A stretch of 64,000 nt of DNA from Anticarsia gemmatalis (taxonomy: Eukaryota > Arthropoda > Insecta > Lepidoptera > Erebidae): the NCBI RefSeq assembly GCF_050436995.1, contig NC_134758.1:6262001-6326000 (forward strand), given 5' to 3'. Made by a program: the position numbers and the translations under genes. Under the pieces are notes generated by a model that saw nothing but the letters and a program-made list of their open reading frames with translations, did not search any database and was not told the origin of the DNA. Each line of letters starts with the position of its first letter. Position 1 is the stretch's first letter. Positions 30,440 through 43,900 of this stretch are shown here, piece by piece.

Positions 30440-30812
30440 GCGATAATGGTGAGCGGGCAGCGGCGAGAGATCCGGCGCGAGGGGTGAGCCCGAGCCGGAC
30501 GGCGCGCTCGCGCCCGATCAGCCGGACAAAGGTAAATAATTAAATCCGCTAAACGCTACTTACGCGGGGTGCGCGCTCCGGGAGTACGATAATTGTCGTA
30601 GAGTGTGAGGCCGCGTGGCCGGGCTGCGGCAGACTGTTGCTCCCAGGCCCGCTTCACTTGTTACGTGCCGCCCGCCCGCCCTGCGCGGATGGTAGCCGCC
30701 CTCCGCGCGTCGCACCTTCGCCCCCGTTTCGACAACCCCGCCCCGCATCCGCTCACCAATATCACGGGTCCTTCACTTTGCAGCATCCTCACTCACTTAG
30801 GTACGCACAAAG
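30440..30812. promoter_or_regulatory. GC- and CpG-rich island, possible 5' exon or promoter of an unidentified transcript
   Basis: This is the longest GC-rich, CpG-dense block in the window outside the ATF4 last exon, in otherwise AT-rich DNA. Consensus-like donors occur on both strands: plus AAAG|GTAAAT at 30531/30532 and ACAAAG|GTGAGC at about 30811, and minus CCGC|GTAAGTAG at 30564/30563. Short open frames cross it on both strands (for example 30748-30560 minus and 30605-30937 plus) but none shows a recognisable domain. It could be a first non-coding exon of a neighbouring gene. Strand and function are unresolved. Confidence 0.35.
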
Positions 30813-33412
30813 GTGAGCCCTTTCATCCATTTCTTTCCTATGCAGCCTTCGTCAATCACCGAGACAGTTGTCCTATCATACGAGGACCTGCCGCTACATT
30901 GTGTAAAAATAACTTTTTAATATGGATAAAATATTAAATGATATTCATTTTGATACGATTTATGAATAGAATTTTATCATTTTATGCTCTGAATACATTT
31001 GAAACGCATATTTTTCAGGTGAGTCACACCTGGGTCAGTAAATTGATAGGGTTATCACAATAACACAGTCTAGACAGTAGATCATAATTCATTGATAGCA
31101 TTCAAATATGTTTCTGAACTACAACTAACGTTTACCCTAACAGCCGCCCACACTGTGTTTATTCTTGGCAACTTTATGGATTTTTAGGAACCCTATATAA
31201 ATGGGAAGCTAAAAGTTTGCACTTCAAGTACTGAAATGGTTTTACCTTCTTACAAAGTTCTTTCCATTCATTGTGCTTGGAATAAAAGCAACATCCTTTG
31301 TTCTTTGTATCAAGGTGCTTAACTTGAGTCACAATGTGAGGAGTAGTCATATGTAATTCCAAGTCAAGTCATACTTATTAATTCTCTTGAATATAAAATT
31401 GTCCCAACACAAATTTTGACTGTAGCAGTATAGGAACTTACTGAATCTCGACAATGCTCAAAACACAGAACACAGTACAGATTGATATTTGACAGATTTA
31501 CACTGTGTATCGATGTCGCCCGTAAAAGCGACATTTGTTATTTACAATTTCCTACACCTACGGAAAATGGTGGATTGGTGGTGTTACCTATTTCTAGTTG
31601 ACCCCACATGATATTTATCCCAAGCACACACAGGAAGGGCTATAATTCAATACTTAATGAAGATTCACTCAAAGGGAATAAAAGCTAAACCAAAAAAGAC
31701 ATGTTCTCCAACTATAAAAGGTCATAAGCCTAATTTAATTTAAATATTAACACAAACTGTAAAAAACCTGTGTACCCTACAAACATTTATTGAATGTGTT
31801 ATTAATAAACATAATGAGACAGCATTACTTTAATTAATGAATTAAATACGCTAATTAAGATGGGGAGAAGCTTGCGGGGATGTATTAGAATGTCGCCCTT
31901 GACCCTAGTAGTGAATGTAGGAAATCGTAAGCGTGGTGTAACGAGGGCAGGAGTTGCAAACAAGTTGGTTACACGCGGTGGCGCCCGGACTAAGGAGTAA
32001 TCGATAGGTAAATGAGAAGACGACATCAATCGCGCGTGTCGCCGACGACAGCTTTGCGATAATCCGCACAATTAAGCGACAAGCACGTCGTCTGCCCTTC
32101 CGGACGTATATCACAGATTAAAATAATAATTATAGTACAGAGAACGGACCGCTTCTATACTATATTAATTAACTGTTGCATCAATAATATAATGTATTCT
32201 GTGTATGCGCTGATGGTTTGTTAATTACTGCTCTGCGCTATTTGAGATAACGTTTCATTTAAATAGGAATTGGGCGTATTTGTTGAACGTAATGATTTCG
32301 GTTACAGTCTGCGGTAGATGTTTGTATTGATTTTGAAGTGTGTAGAGCTATATTAATTAGGATTCGACCATTTATATTTATAGCATTTAGTATAAATTAG
32401 TATCTTTTAAAAAATAGTCCCGTATACATTATTTAGGTACTACTTATTTTTCATTCTGTTTGAAGATAAACAAAGGTTTGCGACATGCATTTGATTTCGC
32501 AGAAAAACGTTGTATTATAGGGGAAGTACTCAACGGACTATAATAAACACACAGTGACGTTTGCTTTTCCGGGAAACACAGTTATTCCGGGTAGAAGGTG
32601 TATGTCCTCGCTATCGACATATAAAACCCTGTAAATATAATATAACGTTGTTATTGCTTGTTATTATCGGTCTACCTGTTTGTATCTTATTAATTAATAT
32701 CGAACTCATATAAATCTAGCTATAAAGACATCTCGCCTACGAGCTATCTTTGTCGTGATAGCATGTGGGCGAAACCGTATGAACTGCACTAATTATATTC
32801 AAATTCGTACCCGAGGAAGAAATACTATAAATGAAGAGCGTTTATTATTTACACAAGAATATTTTCAATTTGCTAAAGGTATTTTAACTATACTATATGC
32901 TATATTAAATATACAAAATTAAATGAAAAAAATATATATACAAAATATAAAATTAAAGGAAAGGGAGAGTGCGTTATGTGTCGAAGTACTCCTCCGCATC
33001 GCTGTCTACTGGGAACGTTCCCAGAATGCTGGCATGTCAATGCATATTTTTTCTGTAGAGCCTTATAATACTAATCTTATACAACTACAGTCCTTATAAC
33101 TTAAGACATTTTACCAAAGGTAATAGTCGGGAGAGTACGTAAAATCGTTCCATACATACCGCAGCAAGACGCTAATAGAAAATACGAGAAAATAAGCATG
33201 ACCCATCACGTATTTGCTTGTTTATAATTTGATGTTATGTAAAATGTTATCGGGTGGGCAACGGTCAGGCATCACATAATAATATCACGATTAATTACTA
33301 TCTTAGCCATGGCAACAGTGATCTTATCCGTGAGTTTTAACTGTGCATTCCTAAATCATATTGATTAAGAAAACCTATGAGACTTGTTTTAGGCATACGG
33401 TATCGTAGTTAA
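30813..33412. other. Gene-free sequence between GC island and SINE
   Basis: Short frames only (the longest about 90 codons, 32071-31802 minus) without recognisable domains. Confidence 0.45.
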
Positions 33413-33658
33413 TTTTTTTTTTTTGACAACTCACTGATTCCAAACTAGGCAGGGCTTATACTATGGTAACCAGACAACTGATTAACATACTTATATACTT
33501 CTAAATACATATTTATATAAATAAATTAACATCCTGGCTCAGAACAAATACTCGTGCTCATTACACAAATATCTATCCCGATTGGGATTCGAACCCGCCA
33601 CACGCGGCGCTACGGTTATTGCGGCGAGGTGACCACTTTAACCACTGCGCCAAACATG
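33413..33658 (-). mobile_element. tRNA-derived SINE with poly(A) tail
   Basis: On the minus strand, an A box (TGGCGCAGTGG, 33652-33642) and B box (GGTTCGAATCC, 33595-33585) mark a tRNA-like head. This is followed by GAGCACGAGTATTTGTTCTG, a body with GTTGTCTGGTTACCATAGTA, and a 12-base A tail (T run at 33413-33424 on the plus strand). This head-body-tail order matches lepidopteran SINEs I know. Spacing and body sequence show it is a retroposon, not a functional tRNA gene. Target-site duplications were not clear. Confidence 0.75.
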
Positions 33659-36600
33659 CAGTAAAATTTAGAAGCTACACTTCAAGCTTTAGTATGTAGG
33701 GCTTTTGTAATTTTCACAAAACCTGGACAGTCTAATCTGCTACACTAAACAAAGAGTATTTATCTGTGTACGATCACAATTCACAGTCAGTTCGTCAATA
33801 TCACCTAAAACCTCTGTTACTAATAACGAGATGGATCAATTCATTCCAGGCTGATTGAGCTGACATTGTGTTCCTATATTCCACTATTTGACTAAATAAC
33901 TGATTTCAGTGTTGCGTTTACAAGTAATAATCATAATTTACGTACATTGAAGATACTTACTTCCTTAAATCATTAGTAGTGTATTATCTATAACTCCGCA
34001 GATATTAAGTCTTCTAAACAAAGCATTCATTTATCAACTCAAGTCTCAAGTTTATAAATTGTTATTCCTATTATTTAGGTCACCATCCTTCCCACTACTT
34101 TTATCAATAAGAACACCGTAAAGAAAAATAACACGATAGCAACTTATTCCGCCAATATGAAACTTTCGCAACAGAATCCAGATTGTCATATCTCGCAAGA
34201 AAAATGCGGGCTCTTTCTTAGAGCTATATAAAGTCAGATGATTGTGCCGATAGGATTGTGTGAAGAAATTGAACCACTTTGAATAAAATTTTGTCCCGGA
34301 ATGTGTAAGAAATATCTAGTCCCGGTATATTTATGTACTATTTATTTATAGATCAATATCGCTTTTATAAAATATCGTGCACGACATGTTAGGAAAAGAT
34401 AGAAAGGAGTAAAGCGAATCAGTTACATACAGACATACATACAGAGTTACTCGTGACACATAACAACCGGTGCCCAAAAAATGTAGGAAATCATTAGTAA
34501 TATCGATTTATAAATTTCATAACACTAGTCAATATCAAATCTTACAATACAGCAAGAAAAAAGCTTTCAATATTATCTACATCTAAAAGAAATCTCCGTG
34601 GTTAAGTGAAATATAAAACAATTTGTCTGAAATGATAGGGAGTAGAGAGTAGCGTGGTCGGCCGACCCGAATGCTCTCCGGGGCCTCGTAGAACCCTATT
34701 CTTAAGGCAAGTTTTTTTAGACAACTCCAAATGAGGGAGTTCATTTAAAAATATCTAGGGAAATCCCTACCTACAATTCTATGTAGGTATTTATGTATAA
34801 AAACCTTTAGGTTTTAAGTAATTAGACCAATCGTAGATTTTCGCGATGATAATAGATGTTTTCATAAAGACTAGGTTCTTTTAGTCTTCTATTAAGATCA
34901 ATCAAAGTTGAATGCTAGGTAAGCCTAAAACAGACGAATAAAAATATCACTTTACTTATATTTTGTTTTTTAATAATCAACCTTAGTGTAATAAAAAAAC
35001 AATATATTTTTTAATTAGACATTCGTAGCTTAAAGAAACAATATTTACTTATCCTACTTATTAAAAATGTTAACAAATAACCAAATATTTCAGACGTAAA
35101 AGTGGTTGGGGTAAAACCCTGTAAAAAGAGAAAATTGATTAAGGTTATAAAAACAAGAGAAAGGGGCCAACATAAGGCTGGGTTATGACATAATGCACTT
35201 TTTCAGCCACAAGGGTTAAGGCAGAGGAAATATAATATGAAACCATGATAAATGTTATATGTTTGGATCAAAAAAAAAGAACAAACGTTTACGATTGTGT
35301 TCAGATATCTACATTGAAAACATCATTGTTGTAACTAAGTATGCTGTTTACTTAAATAACAAGCTAGCACCTAACTTACGTTGTTACTCTTAGCCCACAC
35401 AACTTCCTACGTATTGATCAACAAATATACAAAAATAACTTTATTATCCTGACGCTATGTAGAATCTATAACAAAGTGAATAATATTTACCATCTTAATA
35501 GGTCAGAAACATGCGTCATAAGCAAGACGTCTTTGTGCCCTAATTATAAGTTTATCAAACAAATATACGCACGAATTTTATTATTATTTACATATAACTA
35601 CGTCAAAAATCAATACATATTTAGAAATCAAACATCGATAAAAATATCCTATAGCTACATAAAATGAGCTACTTGTTTGAACCCAATATTTAAGTTGAAC
35701 GGAGTAGATCCTTTACGTTCAAGAGGGGTCAAAAAGCTATTCGGGAATAAACGACGGGGTTTTAGATAACAATAAAATAAATAACCATCACGTCTGTAAT
35801 CCATTGTGTTTTCTTAAAAGAGTATCTATGTTGCGGAGTGACCAACAACAGGGTGATATCCAAGTTAATGCAGTCCTGTTAAAAGTTATGTGACATTTCA
35901 GATGCATGGCAGGTGATTTTTATTTTATAAAATGTCACGTTCCATTTAAACTTCATTGCGATGTCCTTGCGCTATGTCCACTTCAATTGATTGACGGTTA
36001 ACTCCATATAAATAAATGAAGTTCGTTGAGTATAAAAAATTAAATTGCATACGTTAGCTCGTTTCAGAAAAAAATCTATGTTTTTGCAATAAATAGATTA
36101 GGCGATTATTGAAAGTGCCAGTTACATAATAATAATTTAATGTCCACTATTTAGGTAAACACATTTATATGCAGGTATATTTCATTGAGAAACTGTACAT
36201 ATAACTATGAGTAATTAAAACCTATCGTACTTGTTTTATTTTTTATGCTAACATTGTTTCAATCAGCGATTGCAACTTTGCAACCTAAATATGCAGCACA
36301 ACATCAAAACAGATACGAACCCGCATAATGTGTGCATAAAATACATAATAATCTGTAATACTAGTTATACTACATCATTATTATGTAAATATATCTACAA
36401 ATAAGATACAGATATTATTGCTTTTGTTTCCTTGTATTTGTTACAATGACATTAGACTTTAGATCTTGTTAGTTAACGAATGACGATCAGCAACAATCAA
36501 CAAAATCTATGATTTTTTTGTGTTTAACATTACGCCGTACATAGAAAGTAAGTAGTTTTAATAATACAAAAAATATCCGATTTAATAAAATTGTAGTTCT

Positions 36601-38960
36601 ACGCACCACAAGTAAACGAAACAGTAAAAGCGTTCATTTCCCTTTGTTCCACACTTTACTACTGAGTAGCTCTGAGAATTGCCAAAACAATCGACATCGA
36701 GGTATGCTTATAAGCTATGGACATGAATTTAAACTGGGCTGAAATTAGTTTCATACATAGGTACTCGCCTATATACATATGTACTCGCAGTAACACCACA
36801 TTTTATAAAATTATGGGTTTATTTCTAAAAGCTTTACTCTATAAAGAAAATCATGTTGATATAACGAAAATACAAAAATAGGTGCGAAATTGATATTACA
36901 TATTAACCCAATTAATTAGGTATTCCCTCAAAAACGGTGTTACATATATAACGTATTATTATATTATTATCAACTATAGCCACATTAGGCATCCAACTAA
37001 CCACGTTGTTTTTACAAGATCAGCCGTTATCTAATAAACTGTATAGCGTAATATATGATAATTCATTCACTTGATTAGGGAAACTTTGTCAATCCATAGT
37101 CCAAAAGATCAGTCATTGACCCGACCGAAAAATCGCGCGAGATATTAAATAAACTTCCGAGTGGCGTGATTTATATCGTAGGTACAACCCATCAGCTTAA
37201 TAGCTCGTGTATTTATGTGATAATTTATTGTAAAATCATGACATGTTGGCATAAAGAAAAGTTTAACGAAGAACCTAATACATTTCGACCTTTGGAATAA
37301 AATACAACACAGACTGTAACCGTCGAACTCCGATCCTAAACTTGTTCAGCATAAGCACACTTCCCAAAAGTTAAGATGTACTGCTACCGTTAAGGTAAGA
37401 GAAGTTAACAATGGCTTTAGCAAAGTCAACCACAACATACAATGAAACGAGGGGTTTGAGTTCTTTACAGACAGTTGCTCAGGGTCTATCTGTCTTTAGG
37501 TCCTTGGTTCGTTTAGGTACTTACTTAGTACCTAATCTAAATTTGTGTAAATGCACTCATCTATCCATGACAGGGTAACACCAAGGGTGTATTATCTTAG
37601 GCAGTCTAGGATAAGACAGGGTAAGATTGAAAACAAAAGGTTATCTGAAAGCTATCAAGTGATAAGATTTATCGCTTCTGGAACCACAAAGAGGCAATAA
37701 CACAAATATTATTCATATTGGAGATACAAATAAATTATGATACTCTACAATAAATAAACATACAATTACATGGCAGATATACCTAGATGTGCATAAAATA
37801 ATTTTATTATGAAAACTTCATATAAACCCTCAACCGTTTTTCCTACGATAGTGGAGAGAATCCTTAAAACTAGGTAACATGCAGATCACGCCTTGATGAT
37901 CAATAAAATTTGATGAGGTAATGAGAAGAATACATCGCAGTCCTCTTAAACCATCTCTAATTTGTTCCCCAATTCTTGGATAGAACTTGGCGCGTGATGA
38001 GATAACAACTTAGGTGTGGCAACTCACTGCTATGCAGTACGTTTATACTGTCGGATGCTTAGCAATATCCGCCTATTAACATCACGTCAGTTCAAGCCGC
38101 CGAAGTATAATTTCTAATCCGCCTGAAAACGTAGTAATTATGGCTTTACCTCCGAGAGCGTTTGTGGCGGTGGTCATAAAGGAAGTCGTTATTTACCTGT
38201 GAATGTTTACCCGATGTTGATGACCGTACTGCTACTGAAGTGTTACTTTGTTCGCTTGTTATGTGCCGCTATACCAGATGTTATATCTACGATATAAGAT
38301 TCTTATAGACTAATACATTAGCGTATGGAAATATAAACAGTTAGAGTATAGGTATAAAATCTTTTATCTGAAGATGTATGAAAAGCTGCACCTATAGACG
38401 TAAAATTACGTACCCTGGCGTTCGATTATGGTTTTTCAGAAACTTCTGCTCAATGGAACATGATCATTATATAAATCCAGTAGTGCATAAAATACATACG
38501 TCTAATGACATTCATAACAATGAACTTACGATAGGCCGCCTCTATCGATGTGGGGAGCCTTGTCCTGTCCTCACGCCATTAGCAAATACGCTACACGCAT
38601 ACTTACGACCTACTTTGAACTCACCCTTATCTCACTATTATTGGAAAAGTTTTCCTTTTGTCGGATGTATACGCCAATAGCGGTGTTGAACTCGCAATTT
38701 ATCTAATTAAATAGGTGACACATTATCATTTATGTGCCAATTATGATGAGTGGGTGCCTTGAACCCGTTTAGTTGTACTACTTCATCATTGTTTTCATCG
38801 ACCATGCGAATTCCGGTCAAGGGAACAAAAACATTATCAACCAGCATAATCTTTCAGATTAACTTACCAGCCCAGGATATCTCAGAATGTTTTTTTAAGT
38901 TTCAAGGGAGGTATAGCTCGTATTTTTAAAGGCTTTTATTATTTTATTAATATTTAACAT
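33659..38960. other. Gene-free sequence between SINE and mariner MITE
   Basis: AT-rich; the longest frame (38378-38680) shows no domain. No repeat recognised. Confidence 0.45.
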
Positions 38961-38962
38961 TA

Positions 38963-39168
38963 GGTCGGGGAAAAAGTCTTTTCGCATTATAGTATGTATG
39001 AACTTGTAGTAATCTCTTAGGCTTCAAGAATCACAAAGAGTACGCGGTTCATTATGCTTCTTTCAGTGAGCTTGTGAGGTACCCAAATATCGAGCTTTTT
39101 TATATAGAGAAAAGGATTTTATTACAAGTTCATACATACTATAATGCGAAAAGACTTTTTCCCCGACC
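38963..39168. mobile_element. Mariner-type MITE, about 206 bp
   Basis: The ends are inverted copies of GGTCGGGGAAAAAGTCTTTT, continuing through CGCATTATAGTATGTATGAACTTGTA and flanked by TA (38961-38962, 39169-39170). The inverted repeat reaches roughly 50 bp on each side. The short centre includes TGAGCTTGTGAGGTACCC, a type of segment I associate with mariner remnants. It contains no open frame. It sits about 480 bp beyond the predicted ATF4 poly(A) site. Confidence 0.75.
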
Positions 39169-39403
39169 TAATATAATATGAAGGTGTCGTCTAGTAACCA
39201 GGTGGTTCTCAAGTTTGGTACTTAAGTAATAATATAATTTTGATAAGTTGCTAATCATTAGCTTCGAAAATGATGCGGCCAAATTATAATGCATATTTAA
39301 TCAAGTTTCCAGTGCACCATAAATATTCATATCCATCAATTGAAAATTCCGTAATAATTGAGGTCACAGAATTATGCAAGTTAATTACTTTGAACCTCTA
39401 TCT

Positions 39404-39592
39404 ATACGACAATAGTCGTATCGTCTCACGCCATTCCAAATAACAATTTTCAAATAGGAATATAGATAGATTGTTAGGATACTAGGTTGTCTGTAACTTT
39501 TCAGAAATTAGCAAATGTGTGTGAGAACACATTTGTTTAATGAGATTGCATGTTAATTCTATCTATATATGTTAGGGAATGATCCCTAACAT
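39404..39592. other. Hairpin-rich DNA just past the ATF4 3' end
   Basis: Three perfect small inverted repeats: ATACGAC/GTCGTAT (39404-39421, 4-base loop), CAAATGTGT/ACACATTTG (39512-39535, 6-base loop) and ATGTTAGGGA/TCCCTAACAT (39569-39592, 4-base loop). An 11-bp outer pair (39460-39470 with 39558-39568) encloses the middle one. It may be a decayed MITE or have a role in transcription termination; neither is shown. Confidence 0.4.
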
Positions 39593-39649
39593 CTCGATAA
39601 ATACTTAAACCGAAAACAGTTTTTCTGATCGTAAAATAAAACGCACATA

Positions 39650-40115
39650 TCCGCCGTCGCATTCTTTTTATTGCATGAAAACATTCTGGAATTCATAACA
39701 TCAAATATGATCATTAAAATGCATAAATAATTGATTTACTTTAATTTAAAATTTGTAGAATTATACAAAAATGATATTATACGATTTTATAGCCAATAGA
39801 GATCGGTATACAACTCATATTTTCATAACAATAAATGCGACCTATCGTCTATAATAAAAGAAAAATGAATGATGAGAAAGGGCGCCACCTTAATTTTCTC
39901 TGACGATGTTATATTGTGTCCCTCTACTAATGAAGTGATTCGTGCTGCTCGATTATTCTGTATCAGCTTATCTGAGATTACATCTTAATATTATTAATCA
40001 TCAAAAATAAACAAAACTCCCATGACTTTCTTTTAAAAAGATATTAGCAAAGTGCGCTTCGTTGCGCCTCGTTGAAGTGAGTTCTATCTCTGTGGATGTG
40101 GCGGGGGCGGAGCAT
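39650..40115 (-). other. ATF4: Probable ATF4 3' UTR with poly(A) signal
   Basis: After the stop codon, the first well-placed AATAAA on the minus strand is at 39672-39667, followed by a GT/T-rich stretch around 39650-39630, as expected downstream of a cleavage site. This gives a 3' UTR of about 450-470 nt. An AATAAA overlapping the stop codon is too close to be the likely signal. The boundary is predicted only. Confidence 0.45.
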
Positions 40116-40912
40116 TTATTTGATCAGACCTTTGGCCTTGAACAGGTCGCGCATTAACCCCTTCAGGTAGCGGATCTCACGCTGCAAGTCGGAGCACTTG
40201 TCGTTGAGGTCGGAGTTACGCTGACGCATCGTTTGCTCCTCGGTCAGAAGAACTTCGATCTGGGCCTTCTTTTTCTGACGGTAACGGGTCGCAGCGTTTT
40301 TGTTCTGCTCCTTCTTGCGGGAGCGCCTATCGTCCGTGGAGCGCGAGTAGGGCTTGCCGCGGCTCGGCGCCGCCCACTCCTCGTCCGTGCACGACGAGCG
40401 CGGAGACGACGGCGGCGACGACTGCGGCGACGCGCTGGCGCTGTCGCCCGAGTGCTGCGGGGACGGCAGCTGCGCCGCGCGGTGGCGCACCAGCTCCTCT
40501 ACGTCGTCGTAGCCGCAGTCGTAGTCGGGCACGGTCTGCGCGATCTGCACCGGCGCCGACGTCACCGGCCACGGCTCCCGCGACGGCACGAGTGGAATCG
40601 AGGGCGCGAACGCTGCGTGCTGATGAGCTTGTTGAGCGTAATTCAACAGTAATTGAGTGGCCGGGCCCGGCGGACTCTGTGGCGGCGTCAAGTGCGTCAA
40701 TTCCACGGCGTCGAATACGGTCTCGAACTCTCGGAGTAGCTCCTCCGTGGGTTGCGGAGCGGTGAACACCGGGACCTGGAGATGCAGCGGCCCCGGGACC
40801 GGTACCGGCACCGACACTGGTGGCGGTGGCCCTAGACGCTGTGGATCTTGGGAGATGTTCTCAAAAATGGGAAGATCCGCCTTCTCTTCCAGCCATGGTG
40901 GGAAGATAGTCT
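40116..40912 (-). CDS. ATF4: ATF4 last exon: proline-rich region, Ser/Pro region and C-terminal bZIP
   Basis: This exon supplies residues 93-357. The acceptor is a pyrimidine-rich tract ending TTTGCAG, with the exon starting AGACTATC. The carried-over G from exon 3 completes Glu93. The exon is markedly GC-rich compared with the AT-rich surroundings, which explains long antisense open frames over it. The basic region (KEQNKNAATRYRQKKK) and heptad repeat are the clearest family signature in the window. The stop codon overlaps an AATAAA hexamer (minus strand, 40120-40115). Confidence 0.95.
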
Positions 40913-43900
40913 CTGCAAAGAACAAAGCGACAATTATAAAATCGGTTATTGAACATTATTTTAAGAAACTTAATGAAACTAACTAATTAGGTTTATTACA
41001 AAATAAATGTTTTTATCAGTAATACGATAAACAAGTTATTCAAACTTAATAAACTACTTCGATCATTAAGATAGTTCTGCTAGGAAAATTCCATTTGAAT
41101 TATAAATTGAACAAATTATGCAAAATCTATAAATTATTCAACTCGCTATTGCCACAATGTACCTCCGCAGAGGTACAAAGTAGATATCTACCCTGAACTA
41201 AATAAACACAATCTCATGTTGCACGCAGAGCGACGCCGGCGCAACTTATCACGATGGGCCATTGTTCGACTGTTAATTACCCTATTTGTAGTTTATTAAT
41301 TGTTCATTAGTATAAAACCAAAGCCCTAATGATCAGCCCACTTATGATTAATAATGTGTATCTTTTTTGACGTCTACTATGCGATGATTGTAAAAATAAA
41401 CAATATTTTATGTGAAGATTTAAACGCAATGCAGGGAGTTGATCGACGGCAGCACAATCAATGACCAATTGAACGTAATTGTTCAGATTGGTGTAGGAGA
41501 CCTTATGCGGTGAAATGAGCGTCAATGTCTTCACATATAATTTATATCTGTTTGCTTAAGGAGTGTACAGAAATGCTAAGTTAGCGACCAATATCTGTCA
41601 CTTGCTCGGTCGGCTGCAACACCCTGACCCCAGATAAACCTGCACAATCAGAGTTCGCTGACACCGCGCCCTCGATAGCAAATCACTAGATAACTTTGCC
41701 ACATCGACGTCAAAGTATTCATTTAAACTTGTTTATGATTAGATCAATGGAAAATATTTAACTTGACTCGTTAAAACATCAAATACTGATACGGCCTTGC
41801 CATAAACGTGTTTTCTATCGAATATACTGTAGCTTTAAAGCTAAATATATGCTGACGCTTAACGGCACTTTATTAGTGTATAAATAATATAATTATAATA
41901 TAATCAAGGTTTATTGAGCCCCCAATAATATATGTGACCAAATGTAAATGTCTAAATTTAGGTAAGGAAATAGTTATCTGAGGTTTGTTTTACATAAAGA
42001 GAAGTTAATACGTAAGAATATAATGCTGCAGTCTATACTTGTTGATTAAAGTTATATCTAAATGGTTTACAAAAGGCAAAGAAATTAAATTTGAACTGAT
42101 CAAGGTAATAAAAACAAAAAGTTGACAATGTTTTGTCACGTATACAATACGTGCCAAGATAAGTATTTATCCTCCATTCGAAAGGTGTATTGGTAGGTCA
42201 TATCTGTATTAATGTATAGGAATGGAAACAAGTGGTCAATAAGTCGCTTTAATTATTGGGCGAGCGAACAAGCGAGGTCGCCTTGTGCGCGAACTGGTTT
42301 ATCAGTAAAACACGCCACGAGCGGTCAGAGAATACATTCTTTGATGATAACTATAAGTATATCGCATGAAAGTTTGTCAACAGTAAACAACTACTTGATA
42401 CATTTAAGAATTACTTTGCTAATTAGTGAACAAGACTATTATAATCATATACGCCTGTAACCATTGAAACCCCTATACGATCGTAACTTGTTACTTGTAC
42501 CACAATCTAATGAGGCTATAGTATATTTGCTGCGTAGAGCTACTTGAATTCCAACCATGAATGCCGATGTGACCAATGATAAATAAGTTGCTCTGCGCTA
42601 CATTTACTGCCAACATTAAAATTTATAAGGAATAACAATATCAAGTATACATACATTATGAATTGATATGACTGCCCTGTTGTTATTATGTGTATGTACC
42701 AGCATTATTTATTGATAAATCTAAAGCTACCGCGATCTCTATATTGCTGGTTGTTTTCAATTTACGACATAATGTATCCGGCGAAGTCAGGCGTTGAGTG
42801 TATCGATGCCGTTGTACCAAACAAACAAGTTTGTTGCGCAGTTATCGCTCCAAATCGAATCGGTAATGTGTCCAGTTACTTAATTGGAGTAAACAGTGGA
42901 GCTGAACGCTGCCTAATAAAGTACTTGCACTATAAAAAACCGGTAGCGTAAAATTTCAATGACATAAAATATTATTACACAAAGAACAAAACAAAAACTA
43001 GAGCATTCGGACCTTGAGGGCGCCTGCGCACCAGAGCGTCACAAACAAATAAAAACGAACGATGACAACTGCTTATGCTATTTAAAAAGAATGGGGAACC
43101 TACCAACATACATATCTGCCAATGCCATCACGAAGTCCAATTATGTTATAGCAACTGCTTTACAAATCCAACCAAGAATATCCTTTAATGTCCTTACTGC
43201 TACAATACAGTTCTAACGATAACTTTTAATATGATTATAGGGGCAGTGGTATTCTAAAAACTGGAATCCTCGTGGTGCGAGCGATGGTCGTCGTTGAAGG
43301 TTCAGGTCCAAACCCTGGGATCTAACGTCTCTTTACAAGTTTTTGTGAGTTGAAAACAATCTCTTTATTCCAGATGCAACGATAGTGGCACTTCATTCTA
43401 ACGGCGTCCAGACAGCGCATCGACGTTGGCAGACATAGGTTACGAGGAGAGCGCGAGCGCTCGAAATGTGCTTCTCTACTCGAATTTATTGTCACGGGTT
43501 ACAAGGCAAATACGATCACCAGCAAACGCGACGCGGCACGAGATACTACTGAGCGCGCGCGCGCGCACACACACCCAGCGACGGACCTCCGCGCCTTTCC
43601 CCACTACCAGCCTCCACTTGCCGATGTATAAATACACCAATAATGTGCAACGCTACATTCACATTTTTATTTAACTACAAAACAATCAAAAAAATCTAAA
43701 TCTTTTCAAGAAAATCTAGTGGAAATTCTTCAGGAGTTACATATTGAAACGTCAGATTCATTTGTTATGACCTTTGATTTCCTGTCAACTTTTCCTAGTA
43801 TGAGCATGTATACGTCAAACAAAAACCCAGTTCATGACGTAGAATGAATATAACAATTTTATAACTAAAAGTCTATGAGCCGTAAGTTTTTAGTTCGAGA

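Noticed and set aside
33580..33656. tRNA gene on the minus strand
   Set aside because: A and B boxes are present, but they continue into a SINE body and A tail; no proper acceptor stem was seen.
40233..40652. 139-codon plus-strand open frame over the ATF4 last exon
   Set aside because: Antisense shadow of a GC-rich coding exon; the translation is Arg/Leu/Val low complexity with no domain.
40657..40986. 109-codon plus-strand frame
   Set aside because: Also antisense to the ATF4 last exon; Gly/Thr-rich reverse reading of proline/valine codons.
43255..43330. Possible tRNA-like SINE head (GGTTCAGGTCC)
   Set aside because: B-box match is imperfect and no matching A box or tail was found.
43426..43674. 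TATA-like TATAAATAC and GC-rich patch as a promoter and small gene
   Set aside because: The 82-codon frame is low complexity around a GC/AC repeat; no initiator or downstream exon is evident.
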